A stretch of 8,205 bases of DNA from Acidimicrobiales bacterium (GCA_030037405.1 JASHRK010000184.1:1-8205); one strand, 5' to 3'. Counted from the stretch's first letter, positions 1-7,142 are shown. Notes: a model not told the origin generated them from the letters alone. Numbers and translations are program-made.

Positions 1-669
1 CTCGGCCCCCTCTGCCGAGACGACGACGACATCAGCTCCGAGCTCTAGGACGAGCTCCACTTTGCGGGTTGAGCCCACCGTCGAGACCACGGTTGCTCCG
101 ACAGCCTTGGCGCATTGGACGAGCGCGCCCGCGACGCCGCCCGATCCGGAGGGGACGAGCACGAGATCGCCCGGCAGCACCCGGGCAAGGGCGTTCACCA
201 TGTGCCACGCCGTGCTGACGGAGCACTGGCCAGCGGCTATGGCGAGGGTGTCGTCTTTCGGCTCGAGCCTCACGATCGCCCGCTGCGGCACCGAGACGAG
301 CTCGCCGTATCCGCCCCAGCGAGTAGTCCCGAAGATCTCGAAGGCACCGCACAGGTCCGGTCGCCAGCGGGCGCACCGCTCGCAACGACCGCAGCTGTAC
401 TGGATGAGGGCTGTGACGAGGTCGCCAGCACCGACCGCGGTGACGGCGCTGCCGAGGCTGACGACGGACCCGACGAACTCGGCCCCGAGCACCATCGGGA
501 GCTCGAATGGCCAGCGCGAGGTCCCGGCCCGCGAGTCGAGATCGGAGTGATTGACGCCGCAAGCCTGCACGCGTACGAGGACGTCGTCCGGGCCGCACGC
601 CGGGTCGGCAACGTCCGCGTAGGACATGACTTCGGCGGGCCCGAACTCGAAGAATGTCGCCGCCTTCAT
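1..669 (-). CDS. Medium-chain zinc-type alcohol dehydrogenase / quinone oxidoreductase family protein (C-terminus cut by window edge)
   Basis: This is an NAD(P)H-dependent oxidoreductase of the MDR superfamily, probably acting on an alcohol, aldehyde or enone. The 223 visible residues begin MKAATFFEFG and contain the GroES-like catalytic domain followed by the start of the Rossmann fold (GSGGVAG at 175-181, then a beta-alpha run to ELGAD at 209-213). Four cysteines with lobe-zinc spacing lie at C93, C96, C99 and C107. Of the usual catalytic-zinc positions, C37 (ACGVNHSD) and C149 (AAGQCS) are present. The histidine of the common GHE motif is Ala63 (LGAEFVG), as in some MDR branches that keep only the structural zinc. 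About 100-130 residues of a typical 320-350 aa protein are missing. The ATG lies 4 bases after the racemase stop, so it is co-transcribed with that gene. The family is clear; the substrate is unknown. Confidence 0.86.
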   Translation of the reverse strand, partial: MKAATFFEFGPAEVMSYADVADPACGPDDVLVRVQACGVNHSDLDSRAGTSRWPFELPMVLGAEFVGSVVSLGSAVTAVGAGDLVTALIQYSCGRCERCARWRPDLCGAFEIFGTTRWGGYGELVSVPQRAIVRLEPKDDTLAIAAGQCSVSTAWHMVNALARVLPGDLVLVPSGSGGVAGALVQCAKAVGATVVSTVGSTRKVELVLELGADVVVVSAEGAE

Positions 670-673
670 GCCT

Positions 674-1438
674 CTAGATTTCTCGCCGGGTCCACGCGTA
701 GGCGCCCGACTTGCTCGTCCTGGCGCCAGCTTTGAAGAGGCCATAGGTCAGGCAGGCACCGAAGGCGATGCCGTCGCACACCGGCACGCCAAGCTCGGCG
801 GCCATCTTGTCGGAGTGACGCCCGAAGGCGGCACAGGCAAGGACGATCCCGTCGGCACCGTCGTCGAGAAGGGCGCGTCCCTGCGCCAGCAGGCGTGAGA
901 GAAGGGTGCTCTCGCGCTCGCTAGTTCCTTCGTTGCCTCCGCCGGCACCGGGCCCGGTCCTTCCGGCATCGCTCCTCTCCTGGTCCGAGACGGCCTCGAC
1001 AGACCTGATGGCAACGCAGCCACGGCCGCGACCGGCGGCGTCGACCTGCGACCAGAGCGCTGCGATGCCTCGCTCGAGCGTGGTGACTACGCCGAAGCGG
1101 CTCGTGAGGAGGGCGGCCTGCACGAGCGCCGCCTCGCCGAGCCCGACGACGGGAACGTCGGTGAGCTCGCGGAGGGCGGCGACGGCGGGGTCGCCGAAAC
1201 ATCCGACGAAGAAGGCATCAGGGCTCCCTGCCTCGAGAGCCGCCCGTACGATGGCGGGCCCGGCGGCGATGTCGTCGAGCGCCGTCTCGATAACGAGCGG
1301 ACTCCTGGGGCAGCCGACCGCTACCACGTGGGAGCCCTCGGGAAGCACACCGGCGCAGACCTCGTACAGGTACTCGGTGACGTCGCCGTCGGAGTTGGGA
1401 TTGATCACCGAGAGATGGAACTCCGTGCGGTCCACCAT
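674..1438 (-). CDS. Asp/Glu/hydantoin racemase family protein (allantoin or hydantoin racemase-like)
   Basis: This is a cofactor-independent racemase of 254 aa. The family epimerises a carbon through a two-cysteine proton relay. The two cysteines are visible: C80 in VGCFGDPAVAALREL, a context typical of hydantoin and allantoin racemases, and C202 in IVLACAAF. The N-terminal INPNSD (12-17) matches the family's substrate-binding INPN signature. Length is normal for the family. A Gly/Ser/Glu-rich stretch at about 162-177 looks like a flexible insertion. The chosen ATG at 1438 lies 13 bases after the amidohydrolase stop. The longer frame back to 1522 would overlap that gene by 71 bases and adds a low-complexity Arg/Pro leader, so I rejected it. 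Being next to a cyclic amidohydrolase supports a role in converting the wrong enantiomer of a cyclic ureide before ring opening. Related aspartate, glutamate or maleate enzymes are less likely because of the GCFGDP motif. Confidence 0.86.
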   Translation of the reverse strand: MVDRTEFHLSVINPNSDGDVTEYLYEVCAGVLPEGSHVVAVGCPRSPLVIETALDDIAAGPAIVRAALEAGSPDAFFVGCFGDPAVAALRELTDVPVVGLGEAALVQAALLTSRFGVVTTLERGIAALWSQVDAAGRGRGCVAIRSVEAVSDQERSDAGRTGPGAGGGNEGTSERESTLLSRLLAQGRALLDDGADGIVLACAAFGRHSDKMAAELGVPVCDGIAFGACLTYGLFKAGARTSKSGAYAWTRREI

Positions 1439-1451
1439 TGTCGCCTTCGCC

Positions 1452-2855
1452 TCAGGTGGTCGCCGCCGGCCGTCCGAGACCATGCTCGTCCTGCACGGAG
1501 AGGAATCTCCCGGAGCCGGCATTCGCTGTTATCTCGCCGTCTACGTACACGGTCTCGCCTCGCACCAGGGTCCGTACGACGCGCGCCCGGCACTTGCGCC
1601 CCTCGAAGGGCGACCACGGGTTCTTCGAGAACTGCTGGCTCGGCGGGTCGATGACCCAGGTGCCCTCGAGGTCCCAGAGGACGAGGTCGGCATGGCTCCC
1701 GACGAGCATGCTGCCCTTCTCCGGGTACACGCCGGCGATGCGAGCCGGCCTCTCCGCGATGAAGCGGGCGAAGGCATCCAGCCGCATGCCGCGGCGATGG
1801 AAGGCCTCGTCGAGGACTACCGGCACCATCTCCTGCATGACCTGGCAACCGTTCGGGGCAGCGAAGATGTCCTCGTAGCCCCTTTGTTTCTCTTCGAGTG
1901 TGTAGGCGCAGTGGTCGCTTACGAGGCAGTCGATCGTCTCGTCGAGGACGTGGTCCCACATCTTCTCGACGAGGGCGCGTTCTCTCAAAGCGGGAGCGCA
2001 ACGGCCGAAGGGGCCGAGCCTCTCGAGGTCGTCGAGATCGAGCAGGAGGTGATGGCAGCACACCTCGATGGTCGCCTTCTGCCCGACAGCCCTCGCCTGC
2101 TTCACGAGCTCGGCTGTGGCAGGGCTCGAGGAGTGCACCACCTGGAGGCGCGCCCCGGCGTGGCGAGCGAGGTAGAGCGCCCGGTGCGCCGCCTCCTCCT
2201 CGACGATGGGCGGTCTCGACTCGTGATGAGCAAGGGCATCGGTCCGCCCGCTCTCGTGAAGGCGCGCCATGTTGACCTGCAACATGGCGTTGTTCTCGGC
2301 ATGCACGAGCACGAGGGCCCCGAGCCGCTGGGCGATTCGCATGCCCTCGAGCAGGGCGCCGTCGTCGGCCCTTGGGTAGGCGGGCTCGGAGTCGGCCATG
2401 AACGCCTTGAAGCCCGGCGCGCCCTGTCTCCACTGGCCTTCCATCTCCTCGAGCGAGATGGGGGTGAGGGCGCCCCAGAGACCGAAGTCGATGACGACTT
2501 TCTTGCTCGCCATCGCACGTTTCTGCTGGTAGAGCTGTACCGTCGTGGTCGGTGGGTATGTGAGTGGATGCTCGAAGACGCTTGTCACACCGCCGCCTGC
2601 CGCCGCCTTCGTCCCGGTGTGGAAGTCCTCCCGCTCGGTGTGGCCAGGGTCCTCGAAGTGGCCGTGGAGATCGATCGACCCCGGGAGCACGACCAGTCCA
2701 GCAGCGTCAATCACCTGATCGACGCCGGTGAGCACGGAGTCGTCGTCGCTGAAGCCGGCGATCCTCTCGCCCAAGATCATTACGTGAGAGCGGAAGACTC
2801 CGTAAGGGGCCCCAACGATCCCGTTGGCGATGGCGAGCGTGCGCTCTTTGGCCAT
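1452..2855 (-). CDS. Allantoinase/dihydroorotase-type cyclic amidohydrolase
   Basis: This is a cytosolic metal-dependent hydrolase (467 aa) that opens cyclic amide or ureide rings. The metal-centre residues of the amidohydrolase TIM barrel can be followed in order: HGH at 64-66 (DLHGHFEDPGHT), K150 in GFKAFMADS as the likely carboxylated bridging lysine, H185 (VLVHAEN), H241 (VVHSSSP) and D314 (VSDHCAYT). The DPG and TGTKAAAGGG signatures (69-89) and the C-terminal SPFEGR...VVRTLVRGETVY resemble allantoinases more than D-hydantoinases or dihydropyrimidinases. Allantoinases usually have SDHSP where this has SDHCA, so the substrate may differ. A GGAGGG ribosome binding site precedes the ATG at 2855. 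A 167-base gap separates it from the aldolase upstream; the racemase follows after 13 bases. That pair suggests ring opening of allantoin or a substituted hydantoin. A dihydroorotase role is unlikely with no pyrimidine genes nearby. Confidence 0.9.
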   Translation of the reverse strand: MAKERTLAIANGIVGAPYGVFRSHVMILGERIAGFSDDDSVLTGVDQVIDAAGLVVLPGSIDLHGHFEDPGHTEREDFHTGTKAAAGGGVTSVFEHPLTYPPTTTVQLYQQKRAMASKKVVIDFGLWGALTPISLEEMEGQWRQGAPGFKAFMADSEPAYPRADDGALLEGMRIAQRLGALVLVHAENNAMLQVNMARLHESGRTDALAHHESRPPIVEEEAAHRALYLARHAGARLQVVHSSSPATAELVKQARAVGQKATIEVCCHHLLLDLDDLERLGPFGRCAPALRERALVEKMWDHVLDETIDCLVSDHCAYTLEEKQRGYEDIFAAPNGCQVMQEMVPVVLDEAFHRRGMRLDAFARFIAERPARIAGVYPEKGSMLVGSHADLVLWDLEGTWVIDPPSQQFSKNPWSPFEGRKCRARVVRTLVRGETVYVDGEITANAGSGRFLSVQDEHGLGRPAATT

Positions 2856-2858
2856 GTT

Positions 2859-2864
2859 CCCTCC
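2859..2864 (-). promoter_or_regulatory. Ribosome binding site of the amidohydrolase gene
   Basis: The minus strand reads GGAGGG followed by AAC and the ATG at 2855. It is a near-perfect Shine-Dalgarno core at slightly short spacing. It supports the ATG at 2855 as the start. Confidence 0.7.
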
Positions 2865-2941
2865 GATCCCGCAGCCCTCGATCGCTCTAGCTGGTGCCCG
2901 GTTGCAACCCCCACCGCCCCTGGTGCTGGCAGGACGAGGTT

Positions 2942-2974
2942 ACTGTAGCCTCCATTCCCGGCACAAGGTGTCAA
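2942..2974 (-). promoter_or_regulatory. Possible promoter for the amidohydrolase-racemase-dehydrogenase genes
   Basis: On the minus strand a perfect TTGACA (2974-2969) sits in an unusually AT-rich patch and is followed after 21 bases by TACAGT (2947-2942), a 4/6 match to TATAAT. The position is right for a transcript starting about 80 bases before the amidohydrolase ATG. The 21-base spacer is longer than the normal 16-19, so this may be weak, activator-dependent or coincidental. I saw no convincing terminator for the aldolase in the same gap. Confidence 0.35.
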
Positions 2975-3022
2975 TAAATTCGCAACTTTCTGCCCTGTGC
3001 ATGGATGTGACAGCGAACCGCT

Positions 3023-4105
3023 CTAGCCGGCTTCGCGCCTATGAGCAGCCATCTCCTCAGCGAGGAGCGCCGTGAAGGCGTCGACGTCAGCCTCGGTCGT
3101 GTCGAAGGCGGTCATCCATCGCACCTCGCCTGTCTGCGCAGCCCACGTGTAGAAGGCGTAGCTCTCCCGCAGGCGTTCCGCGACGGCAGGCGGGAGCACG
3201 GCGAAGACAGCGTTCGCCTGCACGGGCCGCGTGATCGTGACCCCAGGAACTGCTCGGGCGGCGCTCGCGAGCCGTTCGGCGAGCCTGTTCGCATGCTTGG
3301 CGTTCTCGAGCCACAGGTCGCAGCCGAGGAGCGCCTCCAGCTGGACCGAGACGAAGCGCATCTTCGAGGCGAGCTGTGTCGACCCCTTGCGGAGGTACTT
3401 GAGCCCGGAGGCAGCGGCATGATTGAGGACGACCACTGCCTCGCCGAGCATCGCTCCGTTCTTCGTGGCACCGAGCGAGAGGACGTCGACGCCGGCGTCC
3501 GTCGTCATGGCTGCGAGCGAGACCCCAAGGTAGGCAGCCGCGTTGGCGATGCGGGCGCCGTCCATGTGGACCGTGAGCCCGTTGGCATGGGCGTAGGTGC
3601 TGAGGTCTTCGAGCTCGGCCACCGAGTAGCAGGTGCCGAGCTCTGTCGCCTGGCTGATCGAGACCACTCTCGGCTGTGCCCGGTGCTCGTCGCCGACTCC
3701 CTCCAGCCTCGCCGCGACGAGCGCCGGGCTCAGCTTGCCGTCGTCGCTCGTCGCCGGGAGCAGCTTGAGACCGGCGAACCGCTCCGGGGCGCCACACTCG
3801 TCGACGTTTATGTGAGCCGTCTCCGTGCAGACGACGGCGTCCCACTTGCTCGTCATCGCCTGCAGCGCCACGACGTTCGCCCCGGTCCCGTTGAAGACGC
3901 AGAACACCTCAGCCTGCTTGCCGAAGTGGCCGCGGATGACCTCCCCGAGGCGCTCGGTGTAGACGTCGCCGCCGTAGCTCGGTTGATGCCCACCGTTGGC
4001 TTCGTGGATGGCCGCCAGCACAGCGGGATGGATCCCCGCCGAGTTGTCGCTGGCAAAGCCCCGCTTGGCGGCATCGTGCCGCCGTGCGGGTGCGGGTTCG
4101 GCCAT
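3023..4105 (-). CDS. Low-specificity threonine aldolase family protein (PLP-dependent)
   Basis: This is a 360-aa fold-type I PLP enzyme. The family cleaves beta-hydroxy-amino acids such as threonine or allo-threonine into glycine and an aldehyde, or runs the reverse condensation. The family's N-terminal block is present (FASDNSAGIHPAVL at 17-30, SYGGD at 43-47), as are the PLP-stacking histidine H98 (CTETAHIN), the PLP-anchoring D182 and R185 in HMDGARIANA, and the Schiff-base lysine K215 in LGATKNGAMLGEAVV. Length is normal to slightly long. The ATG directly follows the TGA of the upstream TPP-enzyme gene (TGAATG). There is no good Shine-Dalgarno of its own, so translation is probably coupled. 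No other plausible start exists between the stop and the FASDN block. In this operon it may supply or consume an aldehyde or glycine. Substrate and stereochemistry cannot be read from the sequence. Confidence 0.92.
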   Translation of the reverse strand: MAEPAPARRHDAAKRGFASDNSAGIHPAVLAAIHEANGGHQPSYGGDVYTERLGEVIRGHFGKQAEVFCVFNGTGANVVALQAMTSKWDAVVCTETAHINVDECGAPERFAGLKLLPATSDDGKLSPALVAARLEGVGDEHRAQPRVVSISQATELGTCYSVAELEDLSTYAHANGLTVHMDGARIANAAAYLGVSLAAMTTDAGVDVLSLGATKNGAMLGEAVVVLNHAAASGLKYLRKGSTQLASKMRFVSVQLEALLGCDLWLENAKHANRLAERLASAARAVPGVTITRPVQANAVFAVLPPAVAERLRESYAFYTWAAQTGEVRWMTAFDTTEADVDAFTALLAEEMAAHRREAG

Positions 4106-5707
4106 TCAGGACCCGGCCGCGATCTCGATGAGAGTAGGGCGGTCGCGTCCGAAGGCCTCCTCGACGGCGACGCCAAGCTCGTCGGCAGTCACCCGGGCCC
4201 CCTCGCCTCCGAGCGCCTTCCCGACAGCCGCGAAGTCGGGGCTCGGGAAGTCGGTCCCGATCGGCTCGGCACCCATCGCCTTCAGCTCTTTCCGGATCTC
4301 GCCGAAACCGCCGTTGGTGACCACCACCACCGGGAGAGCGAGCCCGAGCTCCGCCGCCGTCGCGAGCTCGCTCAGGGTGAACATGACGCCACCATCCCCG
4401 AGGATCGCCATCACTTGCCGATCGGGGTATGCGAGCTTGGCACCGATCGCAGCCGGAAGGCCGTAGCCGAGAGTGCAGAAGCCGGTCGGATAGAGGTACT
4501 GCGAGGGGTGCTCCAGCGGGAGGAGGAAGGTCGTCCCGTAGTAGCAGGCCATGGCGGCATCACCGGCGACGATCGCCTCGGGTTCGAGGACCTTCTCGAG
4601 GGCGTCGTGCAGTGGGCGCCAGGGGGCGAGGTCCGACGCCAGCTCCTCGGCTATGCGAGCTCGGAGCGCTGCCGCCTCTCGCACCGCTTCGTCTCCCGTG
4701 TCGCCTCGGGCCGCTCCGTCCGGAGAGAGCCGTTCGACCAGGGCGGCGAGAGCGAGCTTGGCATCCGCCACCAATCCGATCTGGGCGGCGACGTTCTTTT
4801 GCAGCTGGGCGGGGTCGACGTCGATGCGGACGAAGGTGCCGGCGGGGTGGAGAGGCTCTCCGTACAGGTCGGAGTCTCCGATCTCGGTACCGACCGCGAG
4901 GACCACGTCACAGCCGTCGAGGTACTCCTTCGCGGCTGTGACAGAGATGGAAGCTCCGGCCGAGAGCTGGTGCCGCTCCGACACGACGCCCTTCCCGTTG
5001 TACGTGCTCACGACCACCATCCCGAGGAGCTCGGCGAGAGATGTCGCCTCGTCAGCCGCCTTGCGGCAACCTCCCCCGACGACGAGCCCTCGTCGCCTGC
5101 CGGCGAGCAGCGCCCGGGCTACTTCTTCGACCGCTTCGGTCTGCGGCGCTGCCACTACCGCTTGCTCGGCAAGGAGGCTGCCTTCGATCGGGCCCTCGTT
5201 CTCGAGGACGTCTATGGGCACCTCGATGTGTACCGGCCTCGGGCGCCCCCGGCCGAAGAACGTGAAGGCGCGCCGGAGCGAGTCGGCCAGGTCCTGATGG
5301 GATGCAGCCCTGTGGCTCCAGGCGGCGATGCTCCCCGTGAGCCCGCTCTGGTGCTTGGTCTCGTGCAGGTAGCCCCGGTCTCCGCCCTCGATGGAGAAGG
5401 GGAGCCCCGGCGATACGACGAGAAGCGGGATCGAGTCCGAGTACGCCTGGCCGAGCGCCGTGGCGATGTTGGACACTCCCGGTCCCGTCGTCACCAGGCA
5501 GACACCGGGACGACCTGTCGAGCGCGCATAGCCGTCCGCCGCGTAGCCGGCGCCCTGCTCGTGCCGCGGGGTCACGTGCCTGATCCCGCTGCCTGGGAGA
5601 TGCTTGTAGATCGGGAGGCTGTGCGTCCCGGGTATTCCGAAGACGAGATCAACTCCGTTCTCCACCAAGACGTCGACGACGACACGACCTCCGGTCATGT
5701 AGCGCAC
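4106..5707 (-). CDS. Thiamine-diphosphate-dependent 2-oxo acid decarboxylase/lyase, AruI- and acetolactate-synthase-like
   Basis: This is a 533-aa ThDP enzyme with three domains in the usual order. The N-terminal pyrimidine-binding domain (about 5-170) carries the catalytic glutamate E50 in TPRHEQGAGYAADGYAR and the TTGPGVSN loop. The central domain is Rossmann-like (about 190-330). The C-terminal pyrophosphate-binding domain has GDGG at 437-440 and N465 (TNGGFGE) as the magnesium/ThDP motif. The wording GIRHVTPRHEQGAGY, SDSIP and RPVHIEVPIDVL is close to what I recall of 5-guanidino-2-oxopentanoate decarboxylase (AruI). The Glu at 50 argues against glyoxylate carboligase, which has Val there. 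An ATG at 5698 and a longer ATG frame from 5746 exist, but the GTG at 5707 sits 7 bases after AAGGAG and is the best start. It is the first gene of the minus-strand operon, with the aldolase gene following without a gap. Reaction class is fairly sure; the substrate is not. Confidence 0.88.
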   Translation of the reverse strand: MRYMTGGRVVVDVLVENGVDLVFGIPGTHSLPIYKHLPGSGIRHVTPRHEQGAGYAADGYARSTGRPGVCLVTTGPGVSNIATALGQAYSDSIPLLVVSPGLPFSIEGGDRGYLHETKHQSGLTGSIAAWSHRAASHQDLADSLRRAFTFFGRGRPRPVHIEVPIDVLENEGPIEGSLLAEQAVVAAPQTEAVEEVARALLAGRRRGLVVGGGCRKAADEATSLAELLGMVVVSTYNGKGVVSERHQLSAGASISVTAAKEYLDGCDVVLAVGTEIGDSDLYGEPLHPAGTFVRIDVDPAQLQKNVAAQIGLVADAKLALAALVERLSPDGAARGDTGDEAVREAAALRARIAEELASDLAPWRPLHDALEKVLEPEAIVAGDAAMACYYGTTFLLPLEHPSQYLYPTGFCTLGYGLPAAIGAKLAYPDRQVMAILGDGGVMFTLSELATAAELGLALPVVVVTNGGFGEIRKELKAMGAEPIGTDFPSPDFAAVGKALGGEGARVTADELGVAVEEAFGRDRPTLIEIAAGS

Positions 5708-5714
5708 TGACTCA

Positions 5715-5722
5715 CTCCTTCC
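5715..5722 (-). promoter_or_regulatory. Ribosome binding site deciding a GTG start for the TPP enzyme
   Basis: The minus strand reads GGAAGGAG, then 7 bases, then GTG at 5707-5705. This spacing is ideal. The ATG at 5698 would leave 16 bases, and the ATG at 5746 lies upstream of the site. Confidence 0.72.
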
Positions 5723-5891
5723 CTCAGCCCTTGTACTCGCAGGCACCCGTATCCACCCACGCTACGTCCTGGTGGGGAGAGGGAGAACGGGGCGCTTCTC
5801 GGCGGGCGGGGTCGTCCGGAGTCGGGAATGTCGACCTCACTGGTAGGGTTTCATCACTGTAGAGATGACGTTGCGCGCTCTGCGCTTGGTG
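5723..5891. promoter_or_regulatory. Divergent intergenic region holding promoters for both operons
   Basis: This stretch separates the minus-strand catabolic genes from the plus-strand rhodanese-MoeB gene, so it must hold both promoters unless transcription enters from outside. On the plus strand an extended -10-like TGGTAGGGT (5841-5849) and a TGTAGAGAT (5859-5866 region) are candidates, but neither has a good -35 partner. No minus-strand promoter stands out. I saw no strong operator palindrome or riboswitch-like fold here. Confidence 0.3.
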
Positions 5892-5898
5892 AAGGAGG
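5892..5898 (+). promoter_or_regulatory. Ribosome binding site deciding a TTG start for rhodanese-MoeB
   Basis: AAGGAGG lies 7 bases before TTG at 5906-5908. It is the strongest Shine-Dalgarno in the window. It favours the TTG over the ATG at 5828, whose extra 26 residues do not belong to the rhodanese fold. Confidence 0.78.
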
Positions 5899-5905
5899 CA
5901 CGGGC

Positions 5906-7090
5906 TTGCCGAGTTTCCGCGACCTGTTGAACGAGGTCAAGCAGTCGATAAGAGAGGTCGATCCCGAGGGGGCGGCCGGAGTGCGGGATCGGGCTGTGTT
6001 TCTTGATGTGAGAGAGGCGGACGAGTATGCCCAGGGGGCCATTCCCGGCGCCCTCCACATTCCCCGCGGCTACGTCGAGCTCCAGGTCGAGGGTCGCTTG
6101 CCCGACAAATCGCAGCCGGTAGTCGTCTACTGCGCCGGCGGGACCCGTTCCGCCTTTGCCGCCAAGGCGTTGCAGGATCTGGGGTACACCGACGTCGTCT
6201 CGATGGCGGGGGGTTTCAACAAGTGGAAGGACGAGGGGCGCGAGTGGGTTGAGCCCCGCACGCTCGATGCCGATCAGCGCAATCGCTACCATCGGCACCT
6301 CCTGCTGCCGGAGGTGGGGGAACGCGGGCAGCAGAAGCTGCTCGAGTCGAAGGTGCTCCTGCTCGGTGCCGGCGGTCTCGGGTCACCGGCCGCCCTCTAC
6401 CTGGCAGCCGCCGGCGTGGGGACACTCGGGGTGATCGACATGGACGTCGTTGACGCCTCAAACCTGCAACGCCAGGTGCTTCACAACCTCGACCGGGTCG
6501 GAGAGCGGAAGGTCGACTCTGCAAAGAAGACGCTGACGGCCTTGAACCCCGACATCGACGTGGTCACCTACGACACGAGGCTCGGTGCCGACAACGTCCT
6601 TCATGTCATCGACGGTTACGACGTCATCGTGGACGGGACGGACAACTTCCCGACGAGGTACCTCGTGAACGACGCCTCGCTCGTGAAACGGATCCCCGTC
6701 GTTCACGGGTCGATCTTCCGTTTCGAGGGTCAGATCACCGTCTTCGCGCCCTACGAGGGACCCTGCTACCGCTGCCTGGTGCCAGAGCCTCCTCCGCCCG
6801 AGCTCGCCCCGTCGTGCGCGGAGGCGGGAGTTCTCGGGGTGCTGCCGGGGATAGTCGGTTCAATGCAGGCGATGGAGGCGATCAAGCTCCTGCTCGGCCT
6901 CGGCGACCCGCTGATCGGGCGCCTTCTTGCCTACGACTCGTTGGAGGCGTCCTTCCGCACCTTCAAGGTGCGCCGCGACCCGGGGTGCCCGGCGTGCGGA
7001 GAGTCCGCAGGTCCGATAGTGATCGCCGAGTACGACGAGCTCTGCATGCCGCACGTGGCAGCTGGGGCCGGGACGGCGGCTGGCGCCTGA
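5906..7090 (+). CDS. moeB: Rhodanese-MoeB/ThiF fusion: sulfur-carrier protein adenylyltransferase with N-terminal sulfurtransferase domain
   Basis: This cytosolic E1-like enzyme (394 aa) adenylates the C-terminal glycine of a MoaD- or ThiS-like carrier. Its rhodanese domain can deliver the sulfur. Residues about 4-115 are the rhodanese domain, with active-site C76 in YCAGGTRSA and the LDVREADEYAQGAIPGALHIP block (33-53). Residues about 125-365 are the ThiF/MoeB domain: ATP-binding GAGGLGS (154-160), NLQRQ (186-190) with the adenylation arginine, DGTDNF (243-248), a candidate catalytic C304 in SCAEAGVLGVLPG, and zinc ligands C287/C290 and C361/C364. Rhodanese first is the reverse of MoeZ/MOCS3, though rhodanese-first MoeB proteins are known in other bacteria. 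A short Ala/Gly-rich tail ends the protein. No carrier gene lies next to it, so molybdopterin, thiamine, cysteine or another thio-product cannot be told apart. The start is TTG. Confidence 0.91.
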   Translation: MPSFRDLLNEVKQSIREVDPEGAAGVRDRAVFLDVREADEYAQGAIPGALHIPRGYVELQVEGRLPDKSQPVVVYCAGGTRSAFAAKALQDLGYTDVVSMAGGFNKWKDEGREWVEPRTLDADQRNRYHRHLLLPEVGERGQQKLLESKVLLLGAGGLGSPAALYLAAAGVGTLGVIDMDVVDASNLQRQVLHNLDRVGERKVDSAKKTLTALNPDIDVVTYDTRLGADNVLHVIDGYDVIVDGTDNFPTRYLVNDASLVKRIPVVHGSIFRFEGQITVFAPYEGPCYRCLVPEPPPPELAPSCAEAGVLGVLPGIVGSMQAMEAIKLLLGLGDPLIGRLLAYDSLEASFRTFKVRRDPGCPACGESAGPIVIAEYDELCMPHVAAGAGTAAGA

Positions 7091-7142
7091 CGGTCGGGGT
7101 CTGAGGGCGGCCGTCTCTTCTCGCCGCCGGCTCCGGAGTTCC

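Noticed and set aside
1439..1522. Upstream extension of the racemase to an ATG at 1522
   Set aside because: It would overlap the amidohydrolase by 71 bases and adds a low-complexity leader. The family's INPN motif sits at the right distance from the ATG at 1438.
906..2948. A 680-codon open frame on the plus strand
   Set aside because: It is antisense to the racemase and amidohydrolase and has no domain signature; again a GC-driven shadow.
3001..3022. Small AGCG/CGCT hairpin after the threonine aldolase as a terminator
   Set aside because: The stem is only 4 base pairs with no T-run, so it cannot be supported as a terminator.
4106..5707. Glyoxylate carboligase, to complete a classical allantoin pathway
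   Set aside because: Glyoxylate carboligase has Val where this enzyme has the catalytic Glu (RHEQGA), and the surrounding motifs are AruI-like.
3041..5710. An 889-codon open frame on the plus strand
   Set aside because: It lies antisense to the TPP enzyme and threonine aldolase, both with clear family motifs. Its translation is Arg/Glu/Gly/Val-rich with no recognisable domain. It is the usual shadow frame of high-GC genes.
5828..5905. ATG at 5828 as the start of rhodanese-MoeB
   Set aside because: The extra residues are not part of the rhodanese fold, there is no good ribosome binding site before it, and the TTG at 5906 has an excellent one.
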